The notes under the pieces: generated by a model
What the model was told of the DNA's origin: nothing
The model's input: only the letters and a program-made list of their open reading frames with translations
Database searches by the model: none
DNA from: Rhexocercosporidium sp. MPI-PUGE-AT-0058
Lineage: Eukaryota > Ascomycota > Leotiomycetes > Helotiales
DNA length: 64,000 bases
Direction: 5' to 3'
Assembly: GCA_020746875.1 (NCBI GenBank)
Contig: JAGTJL010000016.1
Coordinates: 1,550,001-1,614,000 of the forward strand
Shown: positions 33,636 to 45,248 of the stretch, piece after piece
Layout: each line of letters begins with the position of its first letter
Numbering within the stretch: position 1 is the first letter of the stretch
Translations under genes and position numbers: made by a program

Positions 33636-35636
33636 CTTCTCTGTGATAAAGAATTGCTCGACTTTCGAGATGTTGCTGGCTTTGCTGGCATCTCATTTTC
33701 AGTAACATCGTTATACTTATGGAAAGCTCGTATTGCTGACCATCGCGTTACGGATCTATGTTTCCGTGTAAAAGACAGCTTCTCGTGCCCTCTTTAGATG
33801 ATTACTTCGTTACGATCGACATTAGGCATACGCTGTCCAATGAATTGTTCATTACTAATCAGATCGTAGATCCACACAGTGAGCTGAACCCCATCGCTGG
33901 CTCCCTTTTCCCAAATCAAGGTACTGGTCAGATGAATTAAAAGTACGGCATCGGCATTCACTTCTTTAAACGGGTTTCGCTGCTTCGTACACTAACATGT
34001 AAAGACAATAAATTGAGGTGAAATTGTGTTCGCCGCGCGCGCTCTCCGCTGTCCGATCTCTGCACGTGGACAAGGTTGTGCTTTCGAATGCAGCCCGGAG
34101 AGCATTCACAAAAATGATTCATACCATCAAAAAAGTATCACTTACGCTTAATAGTTCACTATTTGACCGAGTTGTGCAGGTATACCTCCTTCTGTGGGAT
34201 TTCATCAAGTTATCAGAAGTGGACTCATATCTGAAGCTTTGCGGTGCGATCAAGCAGCCATATCTGGACACGAAAAAAGATGCTGGCCAGGGGCTTTGGA
34301 AGATCATGATCGGTGACACGTATTATACTGAACCTGCGATAGATACCATGTGTCCTGTGCTCAACATGTAGGCTCGAACGGACTAGCGATTGAACTGGCT
34401 TCAGAACTTATCATCAGGGACGAGACGGGAGCCATAATTTCAAATGCGAGACTAGACGAGGCTTTAATTCGCAGTCAGCTTAGAACTTTCCAAGGGCTGC
34501 ACGAGTCATCGGCTGGCAGTCTCCCTCCCCAATTCAGAAGACTTTTTGGTGTCAATCAGACAATGCCACGGCTTCAGACTCCAAGACTTTGTCGCCCAAC
34601 ACGCAATATAGTGCCAAAATGATCCATTCCCCACATGCGCCTAGAAAATGAATAGGCTCAAGAGGGGTACCACTGCTTCCACGCTGCACTCGGACTTACG
34701 ATGTCTTTCAGAAGACTCTACCTGACCGAGCAGGGGTGTATTGGTCTCGGGCCATGGTCGATAGAGGTGGGTGGTCAAGCTCTCATGCTAACTTACAGGC
34801 ACGAGTTCCGTTCGTGTTGCGGGGGAAGGCAAATAGTTCGTATGGCTTGATGACATCTTGATGGTTTCATGGAAGGCAGGATGGCTGATGAGCTAAAAGA
34901 TAAGATGAGGCCCGTTCGCACAAGTTGAGATGGTTCTTTTGCCGTAAATATGATCTCGGTATCTCATTTCGGAAAGTGCTTAGGGTGCCAGTGTGCATCC
35001 AGTGCATTGTGAAATCTCCATATATACTGAGTGGTCGACTTACCGAAATACACCATGAACCAGGGCTATTACTGCGGGCTTTTTGAATATCACTCGGTCA
35101 GTGTGGGCTGGCAATCAGCTTAGCTCCTCCGTAGTGACAGTTCGAACAGCTCCACATCTATTCTCAAGCCCGCCATTTCTATTTTAATCTGTAAATGATC
35201 AAAGCCATGCAGTGTCGGCCCCACTGCGGCTCAAATTACTTTCTTCTCGATCGCATACGAATACAGAGATCACACTAGGGCCATAGTCCGACACAATATG
35301 AGCTCATCGTCTGCTGTTGTTTTGTGCCGATGTTTTAAGCTTTCGAATGTCCTGCACACATGACATACATTACCAAGCATCAGAGCCAATGGATTCTAGA
35401 AGCTGCTCATTCTCCGAAATTCGCAAGTCATTTTTCCTCAATTCGGCCGTTCTCACGCCACAATTGACCTGAATACAACAGCTGTTGTTACCCTTGCTTC
35501 TCGGCTATTCTCCGCCAAGCCTTCATTCTCCATGGGGGAACGATACTTTTCCACACCCCAGAAAAGTATATATAACAATGAAGCTCCCGGTAAGAAAAGA
35601 TCTTTCCACAGTCAATCATCCGCCTGAAATATCATC
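33636..35636. other. Intergenic with decayed coding-like pieces
   Basis: 2 kb. A plus-strand stretch at 34018-34371 resembles part of a HET protein and is listed separately. A 90-codon frame at 34350-34622 has no recognisable motif. The part nearest 35636 is the promoter of the sugar transporter, with pyrimidine-rich runs around 35488-35565. Confidence 0.4.
34018..34371 (+). pseudogene. Possible HET-protein C-terminal relic
   Basis: The frame opens at a GTG and has no upstream exon I can find. It contains SLFDRVVQVY, then DTKKDAGQGLWKIMIGDTYY, which resembles the region in HET-domain proteins where a ...D.V..V... strand is followed by a WRTLIGD-type helix. There is no HET domain itself. A stop ends the frame at 34371. 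The resemblance is weak and may be chance. Confidence 0.25.
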
Positions 35637-37483
35637 ATGCTTAAAGAAAAGTTCAATCTACGATCCATTAGGATCATAAAGCCCGAGGGCTCTCCAGGGT
35701 CCTCGGGCACCGCCATATTTGTTGGCCTCTTCGTCGCCTTTGGCGGCATATTGTTTGGGTAAGTCCTTAGAACTTGGCCGCAAAAAAAAAGAAAAAAAGT
35801 CCCGTGTGCTGATTGATCAATAGATATGATACCGGTACTATTGGAGGTATTATCGCCATGCCGCATTGGCTAGAAACCTTCTCGACAGGCTATAAGAATC
35901 CCGAAACAGGCCTGCCCGACATCACGGCCAGTGAATCATCACTGATCGTGTCAATTCTATCTGCTGGCACATTCTTTGGTGCTCTCGCTGCAGCTCCCCT
36001 CTCCGACCTCATTGGCAGAAGACTTGGACTTCTTGCTACGCTTGTCGTATTTAGTTTTGGTGTTGTACTTCAGACAATCTCAGTCGCGATACCACTCTTT
36101 GTTGCGGGCCGCTTCTTTGCTGGCTTCGGAGTTGGTTTAATATCTGCCTTGAGTGAGTACAAAGTTGAACTGCTAGAGCTTTAATTGACATTTTCTAGTC
36201 CCTTTGTATCAATCAGAAACTGCTCCAAAGTGGATTCGTGGGGCTATTGGTAAGCTACTGGTCGCGATAGGTAACACAGATTTACTAATTACATCAGTTG
36301 GCGCATACCAACTTGCAATCACCATTGGTCTCTTGATCGCAGCCGTCGTCGATAACGCAACAAAGGATCGAAATGACTCAGGATCCTACAGAATCCCAAT
36401 CGCCGTCCAATTCGCGTGGGCAATCATCCTCGGAACAGGTCTCCTGTTCCTTCCAGAAACCCCCAGATACCTCATCAAAGTCGGAAAAGACGAACAAGCA
36501 GCCAAGTCTCTCTCGAGACTCCGAAGACTCCATGTGGACGACCCATACCTAATCGATGAGCTTGCAGAAATCAAAACGAACTACGAGCACGAGCTTTCAA
36601 TTGGGAAATCTAGCTACAGCCAATTCTTGACTTGGCACACACTCGGCAAACGTCTTCTGACCGGATGTTTACTTCAAAGTCTTCAACAACTCACAGGGAT
36701 CAACTTCATATTCTACGTCAGTAAATCCTCCAGTAACTCTCCTTTTGCCCTAATCTAACAAATCAACAGTACGGAACTTCGTTCTTTACGAATTCAGGAA
36801 TCCATAACCCGTTTGTCGTAAGCATGATAACATCAGCTGTCAACGTGGCCTCAACATTCCCTGGTCTCTATCTGGTAGAAACATGGGGTCGTCGAAGACT
36901 CCTATTATTCGGCGCCATCGGCATGTTCGTATCACAAATGATAGTCGCATCTGCAGGAACCGCCTTCCCAGGCGACAGCAACATGCCAGCACAGAAAGCT
37001 CTCGTCGCATTCGTATGTATCTACATATTCTTCTTCGCCTGCTCATGGGGTCCAGTCGCATGGGTTGTGACCGGAGAAATCTTCCCTTTGGGAGTACGTG
37101 CCAAAGGACTCTCCATGACAACGGCCAGCAACTGGCTCTTGAACTGGGCAATCGCATACTCAACGCCTTATCTGGTCAATCCTGGAAAAGGCAACGCCAA
37201 TCTCCAGGCAAAGATCTTCTTCCTATGGGGTGGCTGTTGTTTGGTTTGTGCGTTCTTCGTTTGGGGTATGATTTATGAGACGAAGGGTCTCAGTTTAGAG
37301 GAGGTCGATGAGATGTATGAGAAAGTCGATCGTGCTTGGAAGAGTGAGGGATATGTGCCACCGACACTTTTCAGAGATCATCTGAACGGCGCTAGAGAGA
37401 ATGTGGACAAGGAGAAGGTGGGAGAGGCGGATCATTCTTCTGACCATACTGAGGTTGCGTCAGAAGTGAGGAATACAGTGTAG
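35637..37483 (+). CDS. MFS hexose-type sugar transporter
   Basis: Spliced as 35637-35758, 35824-36152, 36199-36249, 36298-36716 and 36770-37483, giving 544 residues. All sugar-porter signatures are present: LFGYDTGTIGG in helix 1, DLIGRRLGL after helix 2, RFFAGFGVGL, YQSETAPKWIRGAIVGAYQLAITIG, LPETPRYLIKVGK at the central loop, the sugar-contact motif QQLTGINFIFYYG rebuilt across intron 4, GRRRLLLFG, and YETKGLSLEEVDEMYE after helix 12. The C-terminal ~60 residues are a soluble tail rich in Glu, Asp and His. The family imports glucose or related monosaccharides across the plasma membrane by proton symport; the layout is closest to high-affinity glucose transporters or sensors of the Rgt2/Snf3 group, but the tail is short for a sensor. 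Introns are 46-65 nt. Intron 1 carries a purine-rich A tract near 35782-35798. Confidence 0.93.
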
Positions 37484-38164
37484 GTTTTCTTCTGAAAATG
37501 GTGGACTTCATTAGCGTTTCTGGGACATGGAGTGTATTGTATGTCGTGTTTGCCTCCTAACTTAGTATAAAAATTGCAGTTGTGAGAGAATTATGCTAAA
37601 CAATGGTGCAATCGAGTTTCTCCTGTCTTGAATTCAATGCTCGTCACGTATCAGAAATAATATGTCCTTCCAGCCAATAGCTTCCATTGTTTGAAGCTCA
37701 TAGGTGAGGAGAAAGAGTTTGTCATGTTGACACGATCCTGTCAAACCTTTTTTTGTACTTCGCAGTATTGTTCATTTCCGAAAAGGTGCAGGTCCTGAAT
37801 TTTCGAATTGGCGAATGTTGCTTGATGAATGAAGCTTGGGGCAGTGAGTGACCTGCACTGGAAACTCCCGTTCCTCGTTTGAGACTCGTTTTGGAAGTTC
37901 TGTAAGCACCAATATTACTTTTTAGTGAAAATATTGTTGATCTGTCGAAACGAAGTTCGTTATGAGATCTTCTGTGCCGCACACGAAGTAAGTGCTTGGA
38001 GCTTCCTATTCGAGACGCAGGTTGCATACAGCCGGTGCTAGTGGATGACCATCTCCCACCTTCATATATCAACTTCACCACCCGCCAAGTATCTCTCATC
38101 ATTCTAAACTACTTCGAGCATTTTGCCAAGCATCTCGAACTTCATACCGCGATCGATTTCAGTA
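37484..38164. other. Intergenic, promoter of hydrolase gene
   Basis: Contains the sugar-transporter 3' flank and the hydrolase promoter. A 126-codon minus-strand frame at 37722-38102 shows no motif and is not called. Confidence 0.5.
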
Positions 38165-39170
38165 ATGGCATCCCAAATCTCTCCTGATCTCATCACGGAA
38201 GGAACCATCCCGTTCTCCGCACCGGGAACTGACAAGCGATGCGCAACCTGGTACAAAGTATTCGGATCTCTACAAGAATCATCTCGCATACCTCTCGTTG
38301 TCCTTCATGGCGGACCAGGACTGAGCCATGATTACCTCCTTCCGCTACAGGAATTGTGGTCGCAGCATCAAATTCCAGTCATCCTCTACGACCAGATCGG
38401 GAACGGGAAATCAACCCACCTACCAGAAACCAAAGGCGATGAGAAATTCTGGAAAGAAGAGCTCTTCTGGGATGAACTAGATAACCTGATTAAAGGCCTA
38501 GGTCTGAAAGAGTACGATGTACTTGGTCAGAGCTGGGGTGGTATGATGGGGTCGAAATGGGCAGGTGTCCGGAAGCCAAAGGGACTGCGTAGATTGATTC
38601 TGAGTAACTCGCCTGCGGATCTGAACGAGTGGGAGAAAGCTTATGCTTCGTATCGGAAGTTGTTGCCGGAGGATGTGGAGGCGAAGTTGAGGAAGGGGGA
38701 GGAGGCTGAGGATTGGGAGGGCGAGGAGTACAAGGAGGCGATGATGTATTTCCTTGGGAAGCATATGATAACGGTTAAGCCGATGCCGGCTGAGCTACTG
38801 GAGACCCTTGCTTGGGCGGGGACGGATGATACAGTTGTGATGACTATGTAAGTTTTTCGTATTCGAAGAAGTATGGAAGGAATATGGTTTAGGTGTTGAA
38901 ACTGACTAGAATAGGTCTGGGCCAAATGAATTCAAATCTCGAGGTGTTATGGAGAACTGGTCTACTGCGGAAGCTGCAAAGGGAATTGAAGTTCCGACTT
39001 TGGTGATCAATGGAGTAAATGAAGGAGCAAGTGATGAGGCTGTCAAGCCATTTGTGCAAGGTATCAAGGATGTCAAGTGGGTCAAGCTTGAGAACAGCAC
39101 TCACTGTCCGCTACAAGAGGAGAAGGAGAACTATCTGAAAGTGGTGTCTGGATTTTTGTTAGGCGAATAG
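38165..39170 (+). CDS. Proline iminopeptidase-like alpha/beta hydrolase
   Basis: Spliced as 38165-38847 and 38915-39170, giving 312 residues. It belongs to peptidase family S33, which removes N-terminal proline or hydrolyses amino-acid amides. Seen: the oxyanion motif HGGPG (48-52), the strand-turn DQIGNGKS, the nucleophile elbow GQSWGG with Ser123, then NGVNEGASDEAV for the acid and ENSTHCPLQ for the catalytic His near the C-terminus. The 67-nt intron (GTAAGT, branch CTGAC, ATAG) restores a TMSGPNEF join. An upstream in-frame Met at 38123 would add 14 residues without a signal sequence; the start at 38165 gives the family's usual length. There is no signal peptide, so it is likely cytosolic. 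Physiological substrate cannot be told from sequence. Confidence 0.9.
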
Positions 39171-39654
39171 ATGTTGTTGGTAGAGTACGTGAAAATTGCT
39201 CTCATGTAACTGAGCTCGATTTGTCCGTCCAAAAGCGTGGCTTCGAGACATATATCGTACAGTAAAACCACTTTGCGATGTAATAAAGGAAAATGATGGG
39301 TATACGGATATTAAAGCAGTGTAGAAATCACGTCGCATAGTTATTGGAGCCTTTGCAACCTTAGGCCGCCCGAATATGAGCGTGCTGAGAAATGAAAATG
39401 GAAGGGAAAAGTAATAAATAACCGTTCTATTATAAAACAAAGGGCAATGTAAAATCGATACAGCATGATTGTATGTTTTTTATAATATAACTTTCGCCAC
39501 GTTGTGTCGATGTATCATTATGGTTTCTCTATAGCAAACAAGTCAGAGGCACGTGGTTCAAATATCAAAACGCAACTTACGGCAAACATCAAAAAGAGAA
39601 TGATCGAGATATCTTTCTCGAAGGCATATAACGCCCCGAGATAGATGGAGACAG
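39171..39654. other. Intergenic between hydrolase and tRNA
   Basis: AT-rich 3' flank. A run of five A at 39591-39595 is a T5 tract on the tRNA strand, about 60 nt past the tRNA 3' end, and could stop RNA polymerase III. No gene is seen. Confidence 0.5.
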
Positions 39655-39735
39655 CGACGACTGCAGGATTTGAACCTACGCTCCCGAAGGAAATAGATTT
39701 CTAGTCTATCGCGTTAACCACTCCGCCAAGTCGCC
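39655..39735 (-). tRNA. tRNA-Ser (anticodon AGA)
   Basis: Type II tRNA, 81 nt, no intron. The 7-bp acceptor stem pairs GGCGACT with AGTCGTC, followed by discriminator G. The anticodon stem ATAGA/TCTAT encloses the loop CTAGAAA, giving AGA, which reads UCU serine codons. A long variable arm (TTCCTTCGGGAG type) and the T arm GTAGG-TTCAAAT-CCTGC complete it. Box A (TGGCGGAGTGG) and box B (GGTTCAAATCC) promoters are intact, so it should be functional. Confidence 0.95.
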
Positions 39736-40260
39736 TTGATCAGCTGAATGTGCAGGTATTTCGTTATTTGGGAATTTATTAGGGCTAATGCTTCTCAGAG
39801 CAGTGGAACAACTGTCTCGGTACCAAAGCCAATTAAAATAGAAGTATGAACAAGTTTCCACACATAATTGGGTAGTCGGGAGAATAGTTGTAAGCCAAGA
39901 CTTCTAGAGAGTTCTTCGGTAACAGGGGCGATTGTCCAATGGGATTTCCAAAATTCTGAGCATTGCTCCCTGATTAAGTTAGAGCAGCACACCCCTGCAG
40001 TCACAACTACGAAGTATTGCCCCTGCTACGAAGTATCAGAATGGGCTTGGAAAACGACTGGCTCTAGAGGCGGCGGTGAGAAGTCTTTTCCTTGTGGAGT
40101 TCGAACACTTAGCGAGGTTGTGACATCCACTTGTTTGCCCCCCTTTTCCCACTCGCTTAGCTTTAACTATGGGATGCCAAGAATACATAGAATCAAGAAT
40201 AGAGAGTATAGAGTAGACAAATACAGTCGGAATTATATGTACACAAATCAATCCATACTC
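39736..40260. other. Intergenic, no gene seen
   Basis: Between the tRNA 5' end and the 3' end of the fusion oxidoreductase. A 192-codon plus-strand frame starting at 39868 runs into the antisense of that gene's coding end and is a shadow. Confidence 0.5.
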
Positions 40261-42255
40261 TCAGTACCCGAAATCCTCATATACAACCCTCCTCCCCGCC
40301 AACCAATTCAGAACCGAGCTCTTCAGTCTCGGGCCTACACACTTGTACCATTCATCCACACCCGCCTCTTCATTAACCACTGCCACATCCCTCTCCCCAA
40401 TCCTCCTCCTCTCAATCCTAACCCCAGTATCCACCACCTTCCTTAACACCCTCAACTCCTCTAATTCTAAATCCGCATCCTCACCCGACAGGAAAATAGT
40501 CGTCGACGAAATAAGCTGAGGATACCTCTTCAGGGTATCAGCCACAAGTCCAATATCCTCAATTCCAATCCCCCAAAGTAATCTTAACTGGCTCAAATCC
40601 ATCTGATCAACCTGCCCAAGTAAAGGCGTGACTCCAATACCACCCGCAATAACGGGGATGACACCACCGGATTCTTTCTTTGCAAAGCGGAACTCTCCAC
40701 CGAAACCTTTGAGTGGGACTTTGAAACCACCTCTCAATTTGGCTCGTCGTTGCTGTTCGAAGAGGAAATTAGTCACGCGTCCTACTCTCCTGATCGTGAG
40801 TTCGAATTCTGTATTTGGTTTTGATGTTGACGGGGGACTCGAGACGGTGAAAGTCCGGAGGAAATCATCATTTAGCGATTGTGGGTCTTCGTCTCGCATG
40901 TGGCTATATCCTTGGTCTAGATAATCTTCAAAAGCCAATGTAGCGTACTGTCCTGGTTTCCAAGTTGAGATGGAAGATGGGTCTTCGATGCTGAAACGGA
41001 AGCGAGATATCGTAGGCGTGAGTTTGGTAGTACTGAGGAGTGTTGCGTAGCTGAGTTGTTCTTCCGAGACGTTGACGTGTGCGACTTTCTCGTTGGCAGC
41101 ATATCGGACTGGCGGGTTATAAGGAGATAATTCCTCAGGAATGCCTTTGAATGTGAGCCCTTTCTCGACGAATCGTGCGGATGTAATCGTGACTTTCACA
41201 GCAAGGTTCGACCGCAGCAGTACCGAAGCAGCTTCCTTGCCAACGAGTATCTCAGTCTTCCCCGTGAGATACAACACATCACCTGTTTCGAAGTCAGGTA
41301 CCGTGATACCGGCTAAGGGGTTCATCTTGAGGTTTCCGAGACTTTCATATAATCTGTTTCCGGAGTATTCGGGGTAGACGATCACGGCTCCTGATTTGGA
41401 GTTGGAGATGACTCGAACGAGACCAGCTGGGCCGCCGCGGTGGTTCGTGTCCATGTCTTCTGAGCCGTCCGAAGACGACATGAAGAACATGTCGGCTTTG
41501 TTGAGTAACGCGATTGCTTCGGGTGGAAGTTGAGGTGAGTCTGAAATGAGCTTTGGTTGCGGTGTGAACGGAATGATGCGTTTGGAGTTGAGATATTTGG
41601 GGCAATTGCCTGCATGCTGTTAGTACTTTTCCAAAATACCAGAAGATATGGTTGATTACATACCGACACTCTTGTTAATACTCACAACCAACTGCATTCG
41701 TCCAACCCCTTTCTCTTTCTGGTTCTCTCCACTCTCCTCCATAGCCCCCGCAATCATCCGCCCATGCAACTTAACCCTCATCCTCGACTCCAAATCAATC
41801 GTCAACCCACCCACCAACCTGCCCTCCCCCTCCCCCTCCCCCCTAACAACCTCCCCCTCTCCCGCGTCCCCAACCAACGCCTTTACAACAGGATCAAACC
41901 TTCTATCTACCTCCGTCTTAATCCCAATCACATTCTTCGCAACTGGTCTCCCGAATCCCGGATCGCCTCCCCATATAGTAGTCCACGGCCGATCCTGATC
42001 ATCTAGTGTACCGAGCGCCAGCAGTGGAGCGCCTTGAACCATGTATCCCGCGCCAGGAGAAAGGAATGGCGAATTTGGATTCTCTCGCCCGGATACGTGC
42101 ATGATTTTATGCATCTCTTTCTCGCCTTTGTTCCATGGTAGACTGCGGGATCCGAACGACATTTCGAAGGTATTTAGTGAGAAAGATGAGGGAAATGATA
42201 TCGAGCTGTTTAGGAAGGGTATTGTGGAGAGATATGAGGAAGCTATCACTTCCAT
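40261..42255 (-). CDS. PNPOx-like / ferredoxin-reductase-like fusion oxidoreductase
   Basis: Spliced as 42255-41664 and 41609-40261, giving 646 residues (615 if the Met at 42162 is used). The N-terminal half is like pyridoxamine-phosphate-oxidase split-barrel proteins: MHKIMHV near the start, GYMVQGAPLLALGTLDDQDRPW, then SVGNCPKYLNSKRI, rebuilt across a 54-nt intron (GTATGT...GCAG). The C-terminal half is an FAD/NAD(P)-dependent reductase module: WKPGQYATLAF, the flavin motif RTFTVSS (about 449-455) and the nucleotide motif GGIGVTPLL (about 520-528). No 2Fe-2S cysteine cluster is present at the C-terminus. Such fusions in fungi are annotated as putative flavin oxidoreductases of unknown substrate. 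The first ~31 residues (Ser-rich, few acidic) could be a mitochondrial presequence if the start at 42255 is right. A TATATATA-like box lies just upstream near 42277. Confidence 0.88.
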
Positions 42256-43440
42256 CTTGGAGAGTGGTGAGGGAGTATATATCAGTTGAGTGATTGAGGC
42301 CGGAACGGGCTTGGTGTGGTCACAAGTCAATAGTGACGACGAGGCATGACAAAGCAAGAGAACATTTTTGCACCATTTGCAAGCCTCGTCGTCAATACAA
42401 ACTCAGAACAAACCCCTGCTCTTCCCCGGACTGCTCTCAAGCTCGTTACGAGGAGTTGGGTTTGTTTATTCAATGTTAGTTGTTCAGTACTAAGCAGCTT
42501 GTGCATGGTCGGGATTTGCGGGATTTGGTGTGGTCTCTGATTACGGGATTCGCCAAGGGATGCAGGCGGATGTGGAATCAGTCAGAGCGCTTGGAGGGAC
42601 ATTTAACTGGTACTTGACTGCATGTATCGGAGAAGGCTGATGGTTATTAAGTTAGTATGACTGATGATGGAGTGACAACATGATTGATGGAATTACGACG
42701 TAACTGCATTCCTATGCCACAGGTCAGGAGGTGGAAGTGAAGCGAACTTCGGCATTTGCGACGGGCGGGAGTATGAAAGGAGGACTTCCGTGGGAACTTC
42801 ATACAACGAGTTTATCAAACATGCAGACGATAAATCCAGCATAAGCTGCATATTCTCGCACTCACCCCCTCTCTGGTTTCGCTTCGGTCTACCCAAAAGA
42901 GATATTGATTCGGCTCTCGATAACCTATCAAGTCAGAACCACATAACATCACAAAGGAAAGGTAACATCAGAAAACATGGGGCAGATAAGATCACAATTG
43001 TAGAAATCAACATTATGAAGCAGTCAAATGAAAACTTTTAACATCTACTCTCATACCAAACCCCTCCTTCTCACTCAAATCTCATCCTGACTTCCGTTAA
43101 CGGCCCCCTTGGTTATATGGAGTGCAGAATGATAAGAGGTGGAGCCAGGCTGGCTTCTGGGCGAAGTGAATAGAAAAACTCTTAACGAGCACAAATTACA
43201 AACAGAAATATCCAGTAGACTAAAGAGTAATAATGGATTGTCATGTCGAGTCTGGATCCTATTCCAGGAAATCTCTCCCACCTCAACTAGAAAAGCCTCC
43301 AATCTTGCCTCCAGCATTACAAGTATCATACAGACAAACCTGTCTATTCCTCCAATTCTCATCCACCCCGAGAGTAAAAATCAACGCCCCCACAAAAGAA
43401 GCCCAAACCCATAATAACAATAGAAGTTGAAGAAGTCGCT
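42256..43440. other. Intergenic, no gene seen
   Basis: Holds the promoter of the fusion oxidoreductase and the 3' flank of adk2. Open frames are under 96 codons with no motif. Confidence 0.5.
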
Positions 43441-44298
43441 TTAAGAACCCAGCGCAAACCGCCTCTCGAACTCCTCGTACAGTTTCGGACTTATCTCGTC
43501 GCTGCTATTGCCCTCTACTTCCCACAGCACGCCTTTCTTAGCATAATGCTCTAATAGTGGTTCACTCGTCTCATTGAATTTCTCAAGCCGTGCTTTCCAT
43601 GTCTCCTCATCGTCGTCTTCTCGTTTCGTGAGAGGTTCGCCTGTCAAGTCATCTTTTCCTGGTACTTTCGGTGCATGGAATGTAGTGTTGTAAGACCGGC
43701 CCGAGGGAGCATGTATCCATCTCCCGGCAATCCTCTCCAAAATAACTTCAAAGGGCGTCTTGAGAGATACAACAAGGTTGATCGGTATCAGCGCGTCGAG
43801 TTGTGTGGCTTGGCCGGCGGTCCGAGGGAACCCATCGAGTATGAAAGATGCGGAGGGATCATCGGATGTTTGGGGTGGGGAAGACATGTTCGCGAGAGAA
43901 GGCTGCTCGACGTAGGAGTCGGTGTCGAAATCTTGTTGGGCAGCGGTCGCGGAGGCTGAGTTGAGTGTTAGGGGGATTTGGCCGGCGGGGAATAACCATC
44001 CTCGTGTCTTGAGTTCGTGGAGGATCAGACGGAGGATCATTGCGTCGGGGACGAGGGCGCCGGATCTCATTGTGCTTTGGGCCTTGATGCCTATGTGGCT
44101 GTCAGCGACACTTTAGGAAATCGGGGTAGGTTAAAACATACCGAGAGGAGTTTGATTCTTGACATTGTCTCGTAGAAGATCTCCAGAACTAATCGCGGAA
44201 AGCTGAGGAAATCTATTCAAAAGTCTCTCTGCTTGTGTTCCCTTTCCGACCCCCGGTGCGCCGACCAAGATAATGCGTGCTGCTCTGGATAGCTTCAT
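43441..44298 (-). CDS. adk2: Mitochondrial adenylate kinase (GTP:AMP type)
   Basis: Spliced as 44298-44142 and 44090-43441, giving 268 residues. The enzyme transfers phosphate from GTP (or ATP) to AMP in the mitochondrial matrix. The P-loop [10 protein letters not shown] sits at residues 13-22, followed by [11 protein letters not shown] of the AMP site, [10 protein letters not shown] and the LID region [13 protein letters not shown]...[17 protein letters not shown]. The LID lacks a zinc-binding cysteine set, as is usual for eukaryotic forms. An insertion of about 40 residues (Ser/Thr/Gln-rich, from about 95 to 137) separates the AMP-binding helices from the DGFPRT strand; yeast Adk2 has no such loop, making this copy longer than the typical 225. 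The 51-nt intron has GTATGT, GCTGAC and ATAG. The short N-terminus MKLSRAARI fits a non-cleaved import signal. Confidence 0.93.
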
Positions 44299-45248
44299 GT
44301 TCTGTATTCTCCCACAGCACAGATTGTCTTTATTGATTTGTGTATATATGGGCGAGGGGGCTTCTTATCTGGGTCGTTCCTTTCTTCCTTGGGACCGACG
44401 GTCGAATCCGGTGCAATGGGTCGATTCGACTTGACTTGCGCCTGCGCCTGGCAAGCTAGACGATTGTCTACAGCAAACCTCTGAACGCCGAGAACTATGA
44501 TATATCCATGGTGAATACTGGGATAAAGAAAAGTGAGGAGTGAGGATACACGGAGGTGGAAGAGGGAAGAAAGAGGTGTTGGGTACACAAAGCCAGATGG
44601 TCCGATAGATAGGATGGATGGATGGATGTTGCAAGATAGCAGGACAGGAGAGGACCGGACAATCTAGAAATGATGCGATGAGCGGGGAAAGCACAGGTCA
44701 GGACCATCCACCCTCCATCCGCCCACCAAAAACCCTATGGCCGGGCACCGAATGGCAGCCGAGCTGACGCGAATTGGTTGAGCGACGGTCTTGCAGTCTT
44801 GGCGACCCCGGATCCAACAGCTTGACCGTTGAGGATCGTCTTCCTACCCCTGAAACCGTACCTGATTTGGCGTTTGGAACAGCCAAAATGTCGGATTAAG
44901 CAGAAGATATATTGTAGAATCACCTAGTGACATATAGAATCACGAAGGCATTATCTGAAGGTATGTGTACGAAGTATCCCTTGAAGCCTCTGCAGGGGAG
45001 GAGACGTGCATGACGTCCGCGTGTGGCAACGTCACGTGACGACCGAAATCTTCCAGAATGTTTATTGGAACACATGTCTGCTGTCTCGGTCCGCTCTGTA
45101 AGCATCTCGCTGAACACTCCCCCATCAACTTACAATGTCATCCACTTGATTCTTCATCGCCATTGAACGCCCTTTCTATTTACCATAATTGTTGCGATCT
45201 TGTGATACCCGCCGAAGCGTCTTGTTGACGAGACATTCGCTGCTGACC
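44299..45248. promoter_or_regulatory. Divergent promoter region, adk2 and mdm38
   Basis: About 950 bp separate the two mitochondrial-protein genes, which start outwards from here. An ATGG tandem (GGATGGATGGATGG, 44613-44626) lies near the middle. No specific factor sites are assigned. Short minus-strand frames here are not called. Confidence 0.45.

Noticed and set aside
38123..38164. Upstream start for the proline iminopeptidase-like gene
   Set aside because: It adds 14 residues with no signal or conserved feature; the Met at 38165 fits the family length.
40100..40130. GTTCGAA motif suggesting a second tRNA
   Set aside because: No acceptor, D or anticodon stems can be built around it.
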